Position numbers and translations under genes: made by a program
Source: Actinacidiphila guanduensis
Lineage (GTDB): Bacteria; Actinomycetota; Actinomycetes; Streptomycetales; Streptomycetaceae
Assembly: GCF_900103985.1 (NCBI RefSeq)
Contig: NZ_FNIE01000001.1
Location: 634,466-698,465, forward strand
Reading direction: 5' to 3'
DNA: 64,000 nucleotides
Notes under the pieces: model-generated
The model's input: only the letters and a program-made list of their open reading frames with translations
Told to the model about the DNA's origin: nothing
Databases searched by the model: none
Part shown: one piece after another, positions 1-8,158 of the stretch
Numbering within the stretch: position 1 is the first letter of the stretch
Layout: every line of letters starts with the position of its first letter

Positions 1-820
1 GGCCGTCCGCGGTGCGCACCTGGGTGCCGATGTCCGTGGGGGTGCCCCAGTTCCAGCCGTCCGGCGAGCTGCGGACGTACGCCTCGCAGACGTGCGATCC
101 GCCGCACACCTCGTAGCTCATGAGGGAGGACCCGCCGGGCACCCGGCGCACGACGGCCATGCCGGGGCGGGCGGAGGAGTCGGCGAGCGCGACGGTGTCG
201 CTGAAGTCGGTCCAGGTGACGCCGTCGGTGGAACGCGCCCGCTCCAGCTTCTGGCTGTGCGCCGGATCGGTCTCGTCGGAGTAGAACACCACCAGGTGGC
301 CGTCGGACGCGACGGTCAGCTCCGGCTCCCACAGGCCGAGGCTGCTCGACGCCGTGGTCACCGTGGACAGGTACGACCAGCTCACGCCCAGGTCGTTGCT
401 GCGCCACACGCGGATCGACATGTGCCGGCCGCTGCCCGCGTCGGCGCCGAACGACGCCGCCCACAGCAGCGTGCCGGCTGGCATGCCACCCACCGCGCTC
501 GGCAGTTCGTAGAGGGTCTGGCAGCACATGCCGGTGGAGTTGACCGGATCGTTGACGGCGCCGACCTGCGTGTACGTCCGGCCGTTGTCGGTGCTGTGGA
601 AGATGGCGCCGACCCAGTTGCTGTTCTGGTTGGTGACGACCGCAGCCACCACCATGCCGTTCGACGACCCGTTGTGCTCCAGCCGGATCAGCCGCGGGTA
701 GTAGGAGTACCCGGACCACATCTGGGTGCCGCCGCCCGGCACGGCGTGGGCGGCCGGGGCGATCGTCAGCAGGCCGACGAAGCCGAGCAGTACGGCCAGC
801 ACCGACAGGACGCGCCTCAT
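1..820 (-). CDS. Secreted BNR/Asp-box glycosidase (sialidase/GH93-like fold), 3' end cut off by the window
   Basis: The visible 273 codons begin at an ATG preceded by AGGTGA and encode a signal peptide (MRRVLSVLAVLLGF, cleavage near AHA). Asp-box-type repeats of a beta-propeller follow: STDNGRTY, SNDLGVSW and STDGVTW. The stretches LWEPEL and FYSDETDPAHSQKLERA recall the active-site blades of exo-arabinanases (GH93) and related BNR hydrolases, which carry a YSDQ..D..H.QKL block. That assignment is from memory; a plain exo-sialidase is the alternative. The C-terminus lies outside the window, so the full domain set is unknown. It is divergent from the GH65-type gene and shares an operator-rich spacer with it, suggesting co-regulated secreted saccharidases. 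Confidence 0.75.
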   Translation of the reverse strand, partial: MRRVLSVLAVLLGFVGLLTIAPAAHAVPGGGTQMWSGYSYYPRLIRLEHNGSSNGMVVAAVVTNQNSNWVGAIFHSTDNGRTYTQVGAVNDPVNSTGMCCQTLYELPSAVGGMPAGTLLWAASFGADAGSGRHMSIRVWRSNDLGVSWSYLSTVTTASSSLGLWEPELTVASDGHLVVFYSDETDPAHSQKLERARSTDGVTWTDFSDTVALADSSARPGMAVVRRVPGGSSLMSYEVCGGSHVCEAYVRSSPDGWNWGTPTDIGTQVRTADG

Positions 821-895
821 GGCATCACCTCGAAGGGGGTCGTGCTGACGGCATCCACGGCGCGGTGGTCCGCGATGTCCGTGCGGCTCGGTCTC

Positions 896-907
896 TACAA
901 CGTTGTA
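896..907. promoter_or_regulatory. Perfect palindromic operator TACAACGTTGTA
   Basis: A 12-bp perfect palindrome lies 76 bp upstream of the BNR hydrolase ATG, in the 560-bp spacer between two divergent secreted hydrolase genes. Two more copies of the motif occur nearer the other gene (1213-1224 and 1282-1293). The form, a palindrome centred on CG, fits a LacI- or GntR-family operator. No regulator gene for it is visible next to the pair. Confidence 0.6.
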
Positions 908-1212
908 ACCGACCCTTCGTGTACCTGTCAACGCGTCAACTCGTGGTCAGCGCGGGCCCTTGGCCGCCTCTCATCCGGTGCGGCCTGGCCGGTCACCGGA
1001 GCCGGACGCCGGTGTCCACGACTTCACCGCACAAAGGGGCAACTCCCATGCGTCCGTACGTGCAGGGTCTCGGCCGCCCGGCCCCCGGCGATTGAATCCA
1101 GCGGCGCGGGCCGTCGAAGATGCCGAGGAGCACCCGACCCCGGGAATCGGCGACGCGGACCGGGGCCCGTGGGAGAGGGCCAAGAGGGCGCGGGCCTCCT
1201 CCCCGGAGCCTT

Positions 1213-1224
1213 TACAACGATAGA
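1213..1224. promoter_or_regulatory. Imperfect operator copy TACAACGATAGA
   Basis: The left half TACAACG matches the perfect palindrome at 896-907; the right half is degenerate. It lies 69 bp (centre to centre) from the next copy at 1282-1293 and upstream of the GH65-type gene. Confidence 0.45.
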
Positions 1225-1281
1225 AAAGTTTCGCCCCTGAGGCTTGACGTGACGTAGGTGCTAGTGGCGAAATCTGGTCGT

Positions 1282-1293
1282 TACATCGTTGTA
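1282..1293. promoter_or_regulatory. Operator copy TACATCGTTGTA
   Basis: It differs from the palindrome at 896-907 at one position (A to T). It lies about 90 bp upstream of the proposed GTG start of the GH65-type gene, where a bound repressor would block its promoter. With the two other copies it brackets the divergent promoter region. Confidence 0.55.
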
Positions 1294-1380
1294 GAAATCA
1301 CCCAAGGGCTGAAAATCCGCTCCACCGCGTCCCCCACACGCCGTCGCGGACGCCGCCCTCACGCAACCGGAGGATCCGTT

Positions 1381-4300
1381 GTGACGATGCGCAGAGCGGG
1401 CAGACCAGGAACAGGCAGAGCGGGCAGAGCGGTGGCGATCACCGCCGCACTGGTCGCCATGGCCGCTGCAGCCGGGACGACGGCAGCGGCCGGGACGACC
1501 AACGCGGCAGGAGCGAACGAGCAGGTGGCTGGGGGCACTCGGTCCCCCGGCAGCGCACCCGGTGCCGCCGACCCGTGGACCTTCACCAACGCCGCCTATG
1601 CGGCCCAGGACATCACCACCACGCCGTTCGTCGGCAACGGTTACCTCGCCGAGCGGCTGCCGGCGGTCGGCCAGGGCTACCAGGGCGAACTGGGCCCGAG
1701 CGGCTACCAGTTGGACCAGCAGCCCAAGCAGCGGACGACCACCTCGCTGGTGGCGGGCGTCTACAACAAGGGCCTGACGCCGTCCGTGCCGGGCATGGAG
1801 TACATGGCCTCGCTGCCCACCTGGAGCACGATGGCCCTCGGTGTGGCCGGCCACACCCTGGACGCGTCCGTGCCGCAGGATCAACTCAGTGGGTACCGGC
1901 AGCGGTTGGACCTCGCCCACGGCGCCGTCACCACGTCGATGACCTGGACGCCCGAGGACGGCAGGGCCACCGGCGTACGGGTCGAGGTGCTCGCCAACCG
2001 GGCGCAGGAGCATCTCGCGCAGGTCCGGCTCACCGTCACCCCGCGGTGGACCGGTGACCTCGCGCTGTCCGCGCTGCTCGACGGCGCGGGCGCCCAGGGC
2101 ATCGACGCCACCTCGCGCGGCGTCAGCACCGCCACCGACACCGCGACCGTCCGGCTCAGCACGCCGGGCGACGGCACCCGCGTGGTGGAGACGCAGCGCC
2201 TCGTGGCCGGGCCGGGCACCAAGGTCTCGGCCCGCTCGGCAGCCGAGCCCGCCGACGCGGCGACGGCCGGCGAGGACTGGACCCTCCACGTCACCGCGGG
2301 CGCCACGTACACCGTGACCAAGTACGTGGGCATCGCCAGTTCCAACGATGGCGCCACCACCGACCCGGAGCGCACCGCCGACCGCATTGTCGAGAACGCC
2401 GTCCGCCAGGGCTGGTCCAGGCTCACCGCGCAACACGACGCCGCCTGGGCCGCGTTGTGGAAGCCCAACATCGAGGCCGCCGGCGACTCCGGTCTGCAGG
2501 GCGACATCGACATGTCGTACTACACGCTGTACTCCAGCCTGCGCGCGGGCAGTTCGTGGAGCATCCCGCCGGCCGGCCTGACCAGCCTGGACTACAACGG
2601 TGAGATCTTCTGGGACGCCGACACCTGGATGTTCCCCTCGCTGCTCGCCTTCCACCCCGAACTCGCCGAATCCGTGGTGGCGTTCCGCTCGCGCACCCGC
2701 GCCCAGGCCGAGGCGAACGCGAAGGCCAACGGCTACGCCGGCGGGATCTGGGCCTGGGACAACGGGCCCGGCGGCGTCTGCGGCGACCTCGGCCACCCCA
2801 TGTGCGTCACCTTCGAGGACCACCTGGAGAGCGACATCGCCCTCGCCCAGTGGCAGTACTACCAGGCCACCGGCGACACCACGTGGCTGAAGGACGACGG
2901 CTATCCGGTACTGAAGGACGTCGCCGCCTTCTGGGCCAGCCGCGTGACGCAAGGGTCCGACGGCAAGTACCACATCGTGGGCGTCACCGGCCCCGACGAG
3001 TACCACGAGCACGTCACCGACAACGCCACCACCAACGCCGGCGCGATCGTCGCCCTGAGGGCGGCCACCGCCGCGGCCGCCGTGGTGCACCGGACCCCCG
3101 ACCCGGCGTGGTCGCGGATCGCCGACCGTATCGCGGTGCCGACCGACGCCGACGGCAGCCACCCGGAGTACGCCGGCTACACGAACCAGACCGCCAAGCA
3201 GGCCGACACGGTCATGCTGACGTACCCGCTGGGCTATGTCACCGACCCGGGGTCGGCCGCGGCGGACCTGGACCGCTACATGCCGGTCACCGACGTCAAC
3301 GGGCCGGCCATGACCTCCTCGGTGGAGTCGGTGGTCGCCGCGCAGATCCAGCAGCCCGGCTGCCTCGACTACACGCTCTTCGAGAACTCCTACCGCCCTT
3401 ACCTGAAGGGCCCGTTCGACCAGTTCGCGGAGACCCAGGGCGATGTGCCGCTCCAAGGCGGCGGCTACGGCCCGGCGTTCACCTTCGCCACCGGCGCCGG
3501 CGGCTACCTGCAGACCTTCGTCCACGGATTCGGCGGGCTGCGGTGGAACACCGGCGGTCTGACGCTCGCCCCGACGCTGCCGCCGCAGCTCGCCTCGGGA
3601 ATCACCCTGGCCGGGCTCGCCTACCACGGCAGCAGGCTGACCGTGCACATCGGCGCGAGGACCACCACGGTCACCCTCGACTCCGGCCGGCCCGTCCCGC
3701 TCACCACGCCGGCGGGCGCAAGGACCCTCACCCGCGGCCGCCCGGTGACAATGAAGACGGCCCGACCGGACCTCGACCCGACCGACGACCTCGCCCGCTG
3801 CGGCACGGCGTCGGCCGACTCCGCGCAGCCGGCCATGTACGCGGCCGGGGCCGTGGACGGCAACGACACCACCACGTGGACCGCCGCCGGAAACTCCTCG
3901 TCCCTCCAGGTCGCGCTGACGGGCCGCAGCGCGGTGGACCACCTGCACGTGCGGTGGGGCACCACCCGCCCGGACTCGTACACCGTCGAGGTCCAGGACG
4001 GCTCGGGCTCGGCCTGGCGGCAGGTGGGCCAGGGCAGCGTCCCGCCGCTGGGTGACCTGGTGGCGCGCTGGAACCGTACCGAGGCCACCGCGGTGCGGCT
4101 GTCGTTCACCGGCGCCGTCCCTGCGTCCGTCGCCTCGCTCTCGGTGCCCCGCGCCGAGGCCGCCGACCTCACCGGTGCGCTGACCACCGACGGCACCTCG
4201 CCCGGAAAGCCCACCACGGTGCACCTGGCCCTCACGTCCGTGGGCGGCGCCGACGCCCGGCACGTGACGAGCGGCTTGCGGGTCCCGGCGGGCTGGCGGG

Positions 4301-4893
4301 TCAGCGCGGGCCCGGCACCGGTCACGATCGCCGAGGACGGCCACGCCGACCTGCAGTGGACGGTCACCCCGCCGGCGGACCAGGCGACCACGGCCGCGCG
4401 CATCACAGCGACCACCACCTGGGACGGCACCACCGGCCGTGACACGGCGACGGACACCGCGGTCCTCCCTGTCGTGACCCCGTCGCCGCTCGGCTCGACG
4501 GTCGAGCTGGAGTCCGGCGCGATGAGCGGCGGCGCCCAGGTGGCCAGTGACCACGGCGGCTACACCGGCAGCGGTTTCACGGCCGGCTGGTACGCCGGGG
4601 CGTCCGACACCGTGGCGGTGCACGTCCCGGCCGCCGGGCCCCGCACCGTCACCATCCGCTACGCCAACTCCCTGGGCGGTCAGCGCCCGCCGCTGGAGAA
4701 CGTCACGCGGACGATCACGCTCGCCGCCGGTGGCGGCCGGCATCAGGTGCAGTTGCCCGTCACCGGCAGCTGGGACACCTGGTCGACCGTCACCGTCCCC
4801 GTCGACCTGCCCGCCGGGGACGTCCCGATCACCCTGGAAGTGGGCTCGGCCGACTCCGGCAGCGTCAACATCGACAGCCTGACGGTCAACTGA
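1381..4893 (+). CDS. Secreted GH65-type alpha-glucosidase (trehalase/kojibiose-type) with three accessory domains
   Basis: The GTG start at 1381 follows GGAGGA by 6 nt; an upstream in-frame extension lacks a ribosome site. The 1,170-residue product has a signal peptide (AITAALVAMAAAA), the GH65 N-terminal beta-sandwich entry PFVGNGYLAERLP, then the (alpha/alpha)6 barrel with IFWDADTWMFPSLL, the acid motif GPDEYHEHVTDNA (Glu about residue 540) and KQADTVMLTYPL near 606. Downstream come an F5/8-type C-like carbohydrate-binding domain (about 800-915), a NEW3 domain (about 930-1027) and a CBM6/35-like beta-sandwich (about 1040-1170) containing TGSWDTW. Secreted GH65 members include acid trehalases and alpha-glucosylhydrolases; the exact disaccharide cannot be read here. 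A 10-bp-stem terminator follows. Confidence 0.85.
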   Translation: MTMRRAGRPGTGRAGRAVAITAALVAMAAAAGTTAAAGTTNAAGANEQVAGGTRSPGSAPGAADPWTFTNAAYAAQDITTTPFVGNGYLAERLPAVGQGYQGELGPSGYQLDQQPKQRTTTSLVAGVYNKGLTPSVPGMEYMASLPTWSTMALGVAGHTLDASVPQDQLSGYRQRLDLAHGAVTTSMTWTPEDGRATGVRVEVLANRAQEHLAQVRLTVTPRWTGDLALSALLDGAGAQGIDATSRGVSTATDTATVRLSTPGDGTRVVETQRLVAGPGTKVSARSAAEPADAATAGEDWTLHVTAGATYTVTKYVGIASSNDGATTDPERTADRIVENAVRQGWSRLTAQHDAAWAALWKPNIEAAGDSGLQGDIDMSYYTLYSSLRAGSSWSIPPAGLTSLDYNGEIFWDADTWMFPSLLAFHPELAESVVAFRSRTRAQAEANAKANGYAGGIWAWDNGPGGVCGDLGHPMCVTFEDHLESDIALAQWQYYQATGDTTWLKDDGYPVLKDVAAFWASRVTQGSDGKYHIVGVTGPDEYHEHVTDNATTNAGAIVALRAATAAAAVVHRTPDPAWSRIADRIAVPTDADGSHPEYAGYTNQTAKQADTVMLTYPLGYVTDPGSAAADLDRYMPVTDVNGPAMTSSVESVVAAQIQQPGCLDYTLFENSYRPYLKGPFDQFAETQGDVPLQGGGYGPAFTFATGAGGYLQTFVHGFGGLRWNTGGLTLAPTLPPQLASGITLAGLAYHGSRLTVHIGARTTTVTLDSGRPVPLTTPAGARTLTRGRPVTMKTARPDLDPTDDLARCGTASADSAQPAMYAAGAVDGNDTTTWTAAGNSSSLQVALTGRSAVDHLHVRWGTTRPDSYTVEVQDGSGSAWRQVGQGSVPPLGDLVARWNRTEATAVRLSFTGAVPASVASLSVPRAEAADLTGALTTDGTSPGKPTTVHLALTSVGGADARHVTSGLRVPAGWRVSAGPAPVTIAEDGHADLQWTVTPPADQATTAARITATTTWDGTTGRDTATDTAVLPVVTPSPLGSTVELESGAMSGGAQVASDHGGYTGSGFTAGWYAGASDTVAVHVPAAGPRTVTIRYANSLGGQRPPLENVTRTITLAAGGGRHQVQLPVTGSWDTWSTVTVPVDLPAGDVPITLEVGSADSGSVNIDSLTVN

Positions 4894-4920
4894 CGGCTGT
4901 GTGAAGGACCGCCCCACCTC

Positions 4921-4954
4921 CGCGCCCGTGCCCCGCCCCCGGGACACGGGCGCG
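4921..4954 (+). terminator. Rho-independent-like terminator hairpin after the GH65-type gene
   Basis: CGCGCCCGTG and CACGGGCGCG form a perfect 10-bp stem around a C-rich 14-nt loop, 27 nt past the stop codon. There is no T-tract, as is common in Streptomyces. The rest of the 620-bp gap to the next gene holds only the gene remnant at 5140-5215; no other feature was found. Confidence 0.6.
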
Positions 4955-5139
4955 GCCGTGTGGCCGTGTCCGGCCACCGGGAGGCTATGGCCACGCCTCC
5001 TTGCGTCCATGTGCAGCACGGCTCGGGGGCGTTCGTGCTCGTCTCGGCCGACCTCACGCAGCAAAGGGCGGCCCCTGACTCGCCGCCAGGATTCGACGCT
5101 CGCCCCCGGCGGTCGGCGCGACCGTACCGCCACGGTCCG

Positions 5140-5215
5140 TCAGTCGGGTATGACGGGCAGGAGCAGGTGGGAGTCGTACCGGCCACCGGTGTGGACAGTC
5201 ACAGTGCCGCCATAG
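5140..5215 (-). pseudogene. C-terminal remnant of an unidentified protein (same tail as at 17783)
   Basis: Read on the minus strand, the last 24 codons before a TGA give YGGTVTVHTGGRY followed by DSHLLLPVIPD. This closely matches the tail encoded at 17783-17970 (CGGTVTLHTGPEY, then ASYLLLPVLHD), with 16 of 24 positions identical. Upstream the reading frame becomes low-complexity and no longer resembles the longer remnant, so the gene is truncated. I do not recognise the parent family. It lies in the gap between the GH65-type gene and the esterase and is antisense to both. Confidence 0.5.
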
Positions 5216-5516
5216 GTCTGCGCGGCCTGTGGCGCGCGAGGCGGACGGCTCCCGGCCGGGGAGGGCAACGCCCCAGGGGCGGACACTTGGGCGACAGCCG
5301 CGGTGAAGTGGGTCACACAGGCTGCCGCTGACATCGGTCCTTTCTCCGGCGTCCGGCCCTGACAAAAAAGTAAGTCCTTCCGGCAGACCAGGAAAATCCA
5401 TAGCCTTACCGCTGTCCGTGACCTCGGTGCACCCACCGCAGCCATACGCCTGGACGTGCACACGCGCGATCACGCACATCTCCCCATCCACGTCCCTCGA
5501 ATGGCGGGAATTCACA

Positions 5517-6431
5517 ATGCCGAGCCCCCGTTCAGATGCCCTCCGCGTAACTCTCCGTTCCATGGCCGACCGTATGCACGCCAATCCGGGCATGGATCTG
5601 CCGACCTTGCGTGACATGATGGACGAACTGCAGGCGCAGTCCGCGGAACCCACCGCGGTCACGTACGAGGAGGTGGAGACCGGAGGTCGACCGGCCCTGT
5701 GGTGCAATCCGCTCGACTCGGCAACCGACCGCGTCATTCTCTACCTGCATGGCGGCGCCTTTGTGGCGAACTCGAAAGACACCCACCGCAAAGTCGCCGC
5801 TCACCTCGCGAAGGCGACCGGGTGCCGCGCTCTGGTACTCGATTACCGGCTGGCACCGGAAAATCCCTTTCCGGCCCAACTCGACGATTCGGTGGCGGCC
5901 TACCGCCAACTCCTGCACGTGGGCGTCGAGCCCGGCCATATCGCCGTCGCGGGTGATTCCGCCGGCGGAGGACTCGCCACCTCGACCGTCCTGAAACTGC
6001 GCGAAGACCGCGCCGCGCTCCCCGCTGGGATCGTGGCGATCTCCCCCTGGTACGACATGGAGGCCAAGGGCGAGACCTTCGACACCAACGCCGCGCACGA
6101 CGCCTTCACGACCCGGCCCACGACGCTCGCGCTCGCCGCGATGTTCCTCGGCCGGAACGGCTCCGCCATCGATCCGCTGGCCAACCCCTTGTACGCGGAC
6201 GCCACCGGACTGCCGCCCGTCTACCTGGCATGCGGCGGGTACGAGGCGCTTCGGGCCGACGCGGAACGCTTCGCGAGCCTCGCCGCCGACGCGGGTGTGG
6301 ACGTCACCCTGGAAGTGAGCGACGGGATGCAGCACATCTACCCGCTCATGGCGGGCCGTGCCCCCGAGGCCGACCTGACCATCGCAAACATCGCGCGCTG
6401 GCTGCGTCCCAAGCTGGGCCTGAGCGGCTGA
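5517..6431 (+). CDS. Alpha/beta-hydrolase fold-3 (hormone-sensitive-lipase type) esterase
   Basis: The 304-residue product (MPSPRSDALRV start) carries the oxyanion-hole motif YLHGGAF, the block DYRLAPENPFPA and the nucleophile elbow GDSAGGG, all diagnostic of the HSL/family IV esterases. The catalytic His is in GMQHIYPL near the C-terminus, with the acid in the preceding EALRADAERF region. There is no signal peptide, so it is cytoplasmic. The ATG at 5517 has only a weak GGCGGGAA upstream; an in-frame ATG at 5418 adds an unconserved tail. It converges on the HxlR gene 35 bp away. A paralogue of the same class is encoded at 14353-15276. The natural ester is unknown. Confidence 0.85.
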   Translation: MPSPRSDALRVTLRSMADRMHANPGMDLPTLRDMMDELQAQSAEPTAVTYEEVETGGRPALWCNPLDSATDRVILYLHGGAFVANSKDTHRKVAAHLAKATGCRALVLDYRLAPENPFPAQLDDSVAAYRQLLHVGVEPGHIAVAGDSAGGGLATSTVLKLREDRAALPAGIVAISPWYDMEAKGETFDTNAAHDAFTTRPTTLALAAMFLGRNGSAIDPLANPLYADATGLPPVYLACGGYEALRADAERFASLAADAGVDVTLEVSDGMQHIYPLMAGRAPEADLTIANIARWLRPKLGLSG

Positions 6432-6466
6432 GGGAGCCGGGGGTCACGCGCGCGGCCCGAACCTCG

Positions 6467-6871
6467 TTACGACGCTGCCGCGTCGTAACGATCCCGCGCC
6501 TGCGCCATCGGCTCAATGTGATCATCGACCCAGTCCACAAGGAGGTGCAGCGTCGCGGTCAGATCCGAGCCGAGCGTGGTCAGGCTGTAGGTGACCTGGG
6601 GCGGTACGGTCGGGGCCACGCAGCGTTCGATCAGTCCGGCGCGCACCAGAATCCTGAGGTTCTGCGCCAGCATCTTCTCGCTGATGCCGGAGACTTCGGC
6701 CGTCAACTCGGAGAAGCGGCGCGGTCCGTCGGACAGGGCGTCGAAGATCAAGACCGCCCACCGGTTTGTCACCCGATCGAACACCGCTCGCGGACACTGC
6801 TGGTCCAGCACGCGGACAGCGAGCTGCGGGCGCTCGGCTCCCACCTGGGACACACCTTCCATCGGGACCAT
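6467..6871 (-). CDS. HxlR-family winged-helix regulator
   Basis: The 134-residue product has the HxlR signature: an N-terminal CPRAVFDRVTNRWAVLIFDAL (CP then GKW-like helix), RRFSELTAEVSGISEKMLAQNLRIL as recognition region, and the wing YSLTTLGSDLT. HxlR proteins bind DNA as dimers and often sense quinones, aldehydes or oxidants through the N-terminal Cys, which is present here. It lies 66 bp downstream of the MarR gene on the same strand, so the two may be cotranscribed beside a divergent aromatic/flavin operon, fitting a redox or aromatic-stress role. An alternative ATG at 6862 is possible; neither start has a strong ribosome site. Confidence 0.8.
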   Translation of the reverse strand: MVPMEGVSQVGAERPQLAVRVLDQQCPRAVFDRVTNRWAVLIFDALSDGPRRFSELTAEVSGISEKMLAQNLRILVRAGLIERCVAPTVPPQVTYSLTTLGSDLTATLHLLVDWVDDHIEPMAQARDRYDAAAS

Positions 6872-6937
6872 GCCGACACAACCGGCGGCAGCCCCCCACC
6901 TATTCCGGGTGGTCCACGGCGGGCCGGGCCCCGCCCG

Positions 6938-7459
6938 TCACTCGGCCCGGGCCCTGTCCTCCGCGGGCCGGTCCGCCGGGCGGGCGCTCGCCGTCCCGCC
7001 TTGTGCGTGCTCGATGCGGGCGAGCACCTTCTCGGAAATCCGGTGCAGCGTCCGCAGTTCGTCCGGGTCCAGGACATCGACGAACAGGTCCAGCACCCGG
7101 GCCACATGCCCGGGCGCCGCCCCCGCCAGGTAGGCGTAGCCGGCGTCGGTCAGGATCGCCTGCGTGTAACGCCCGTTCTGCGGGTCCGGCTCGCGGCGTA
7201 CGAACCCGCGATTCTCCAGCCGGCCGATCATGTGGGACAGGCGGGACAGTTCCGTGTTGGCCAGAAGCGCGAGCCCGCTCATCCTCATGCGGCGCTCGGG
7301 CTGGTCGGACAGGTGTGCCAGCACGTGGTACTCGATGAAACTGAGCTTCGAGTCCTGCTGGAGCTGCGACTCCAGCGCCGCCGGCAGTCGCTGGAGAAGC
7401 TTCATGAACCCGCGCCACGCCGCCAGCTGGTCGCCTGTGAGCCAGCGCGGTTCGGACAT
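6938..7459 (-). CDS. MarR-family repressor of the divergent FMN reductase operon
   Basis: The 173-residue product has the MarR winged helix (LSFIEYHVLAHLSDQ, MRMSGLALLANTELSRLSHMIGRLENRGFV, then RREPDPQNGRYTQAILTDAG), with the NGR turn and the Asp of the wing. The ATG at 7459 has AGGGGAG upstream, whereas the in-frame ATG at 7483 has none. Two TTGAA-N2-TTCA(A) operators sit in the 129-bp spacer to the FMN reductase gene, one overlapping the likely -35 box, so autorepression and repression of the divergent operon are expected. The C-terminal 25 residues are Ala/Arg/Glu-rich and probably disordered. Confidence 0.85.
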   Translation of the reverse strand: MSEPRWLTGDQLAAWRGFMKLLQRLPAALESQLQQDSKLSFIEYHVLAHLSDQPERRMRMSGLALLANTELSRLSHMIGRLENRGFVRREPDPQNGRYTQAILTDAGYAYLAGAAPGHVARVLDLFVDVLDPDELRTLHRISEKVLARIEHAQGGTASARPADRPAEDRARAE

Positions 7460-7516
7460 CTCGGGCTCCCCTCGGACAGACATGTGCGCAGTCTACTGGC
7501 GTCACCGAGGGCTGAC

Positions 7517-7562
7517 TTGAATGTTCACGTGAAGCAGGTTAGGGTCTCACTTGAACATTCAA
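7517..7562 (+). promoter_or_regulatory. MarR-type operator pair enclosing the FMN reductase promoter
   Basis: Site 1 is TTGAATGTTCAC (7517-7528) and site 2 is TTGAACATTCAA (7551-7562); both are TTGAA-N2-TTCA palindromes, 34 bp apart centre to centre. A plausible promoter lies between them: -35 TTGAAT (7517-7522), 17-bp spacer, -10 TAGGGT (7540-7545). Site 1 covers the -35 box and site 2 the start region, the classic MarR roadblock arrangement. Confidence 0.7.
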
Positions 7563-7588
7563 GCGTGGTGGATCGGAAGGACCGCACC

Positions 7589-8152
7589 ATGAGCAACGTG
7601 AAGCTGGCCGTCATCCTCGGCAGCACCCGCCCCGGCCGCAACGGCGAAGCGGTGGCGAACTGGGTGCTGACCAAGGCCAAGGAGCGCCCCCATGCCGACT
7701 ACGAACTGATCGACCTGCTCGACTACCCGCTGCCGCACCTGGACGAAGCCGTGCCGGCGAGCCGGGGCGTGTACGCGGGCGAGCACACGAAGGCCTGGTC
7801 CGCCAAGATCAAGGAGTTCGACGGGTACATCTTCGTCACCCCGGAGTACAACCACTCCACCTCGGGCGTGCTGAAGAACGCCATCGACTACCTCTACACG
7901 GAGTGGAACAACAAGGCCGCCGCCTTCGTGTCGTACGGCTCGCTCGGCGGCACACGGGCGGTCGAGCACCTGCGGGCGATCTCGAGCGAGTTGCAGCTCG
8001 CCCACGTGCGCCAGCAGCTGTCGTTCTCGTTGTTCACCGACTTCGAGAACTTCTCGGTGTTCAAGCCCTCCCCGGTACACGACGACACCGCGTCCGTACT
8101 GTTCGACCAGCTCGAGTCCTGGGCCGGCGCGCTCAAGTCCGTCCGAAGCTGA
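7589..8152 (+). CDS. NAD(P)H-dependent FMN reductase (SsuE/chromate-reductase type flavodoxin-fold)
   Basis: The 187-residue product starts at ATG 7589 behind GGAAGGA. It has the FMN phosphate-binding loop GSTRPGRNG near residues 10-18 and the second flavin motif VTPEYNHSTSGVLKNAIDYLY, both typical of NADPH-dependent FMN reductases. It would reduce free or bound flavin in the cytoplasm, either as a quinone/azo reductase in defence or as the reductase partner of a flavin-dependent monooxygenase. It is the first gene of a four-gene run (6 bp to the next), under a MarR-type operator pair. No monooxygenase is present in the window, so its partner, if any, lies elsewhere. Confidence 0.88.
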   Translation: MSNVKLAVILGSTRPGRNGEAVANWVLTKAKERPHADYELIDLLDYPLPHLDEAVPASRGVYAGEHTKAWSAKIKEFDGYIFVTPEYNHSTSGVLKNAIDYLYTEWNNKAAAFVSYGSLGGTRAVEHLRAISSELQLAHVRQQLSFSLFTDFENFSVFKPSPVHDDTASVLFDQLESWAGALKSVRS

Positions 8153-8158
8153 GCCCTG

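Noticed and set aside
1261-5133. A 1,290-codon open frame antisense to the GH65-type gene
   Set aside because: It is a high-GC mirror frame: composition is Arg/Gly/Ala-rich with no domain, and the sense frame has clear GH65 motifs and a ribosome site.
6230-7588. A long plus-strand extension ahead of the FMN reductase
   Set aside because: It overlaps the HxlR and MarR genes in antisense. The FMN reductase has its own ATG and ribosome site at 7589.
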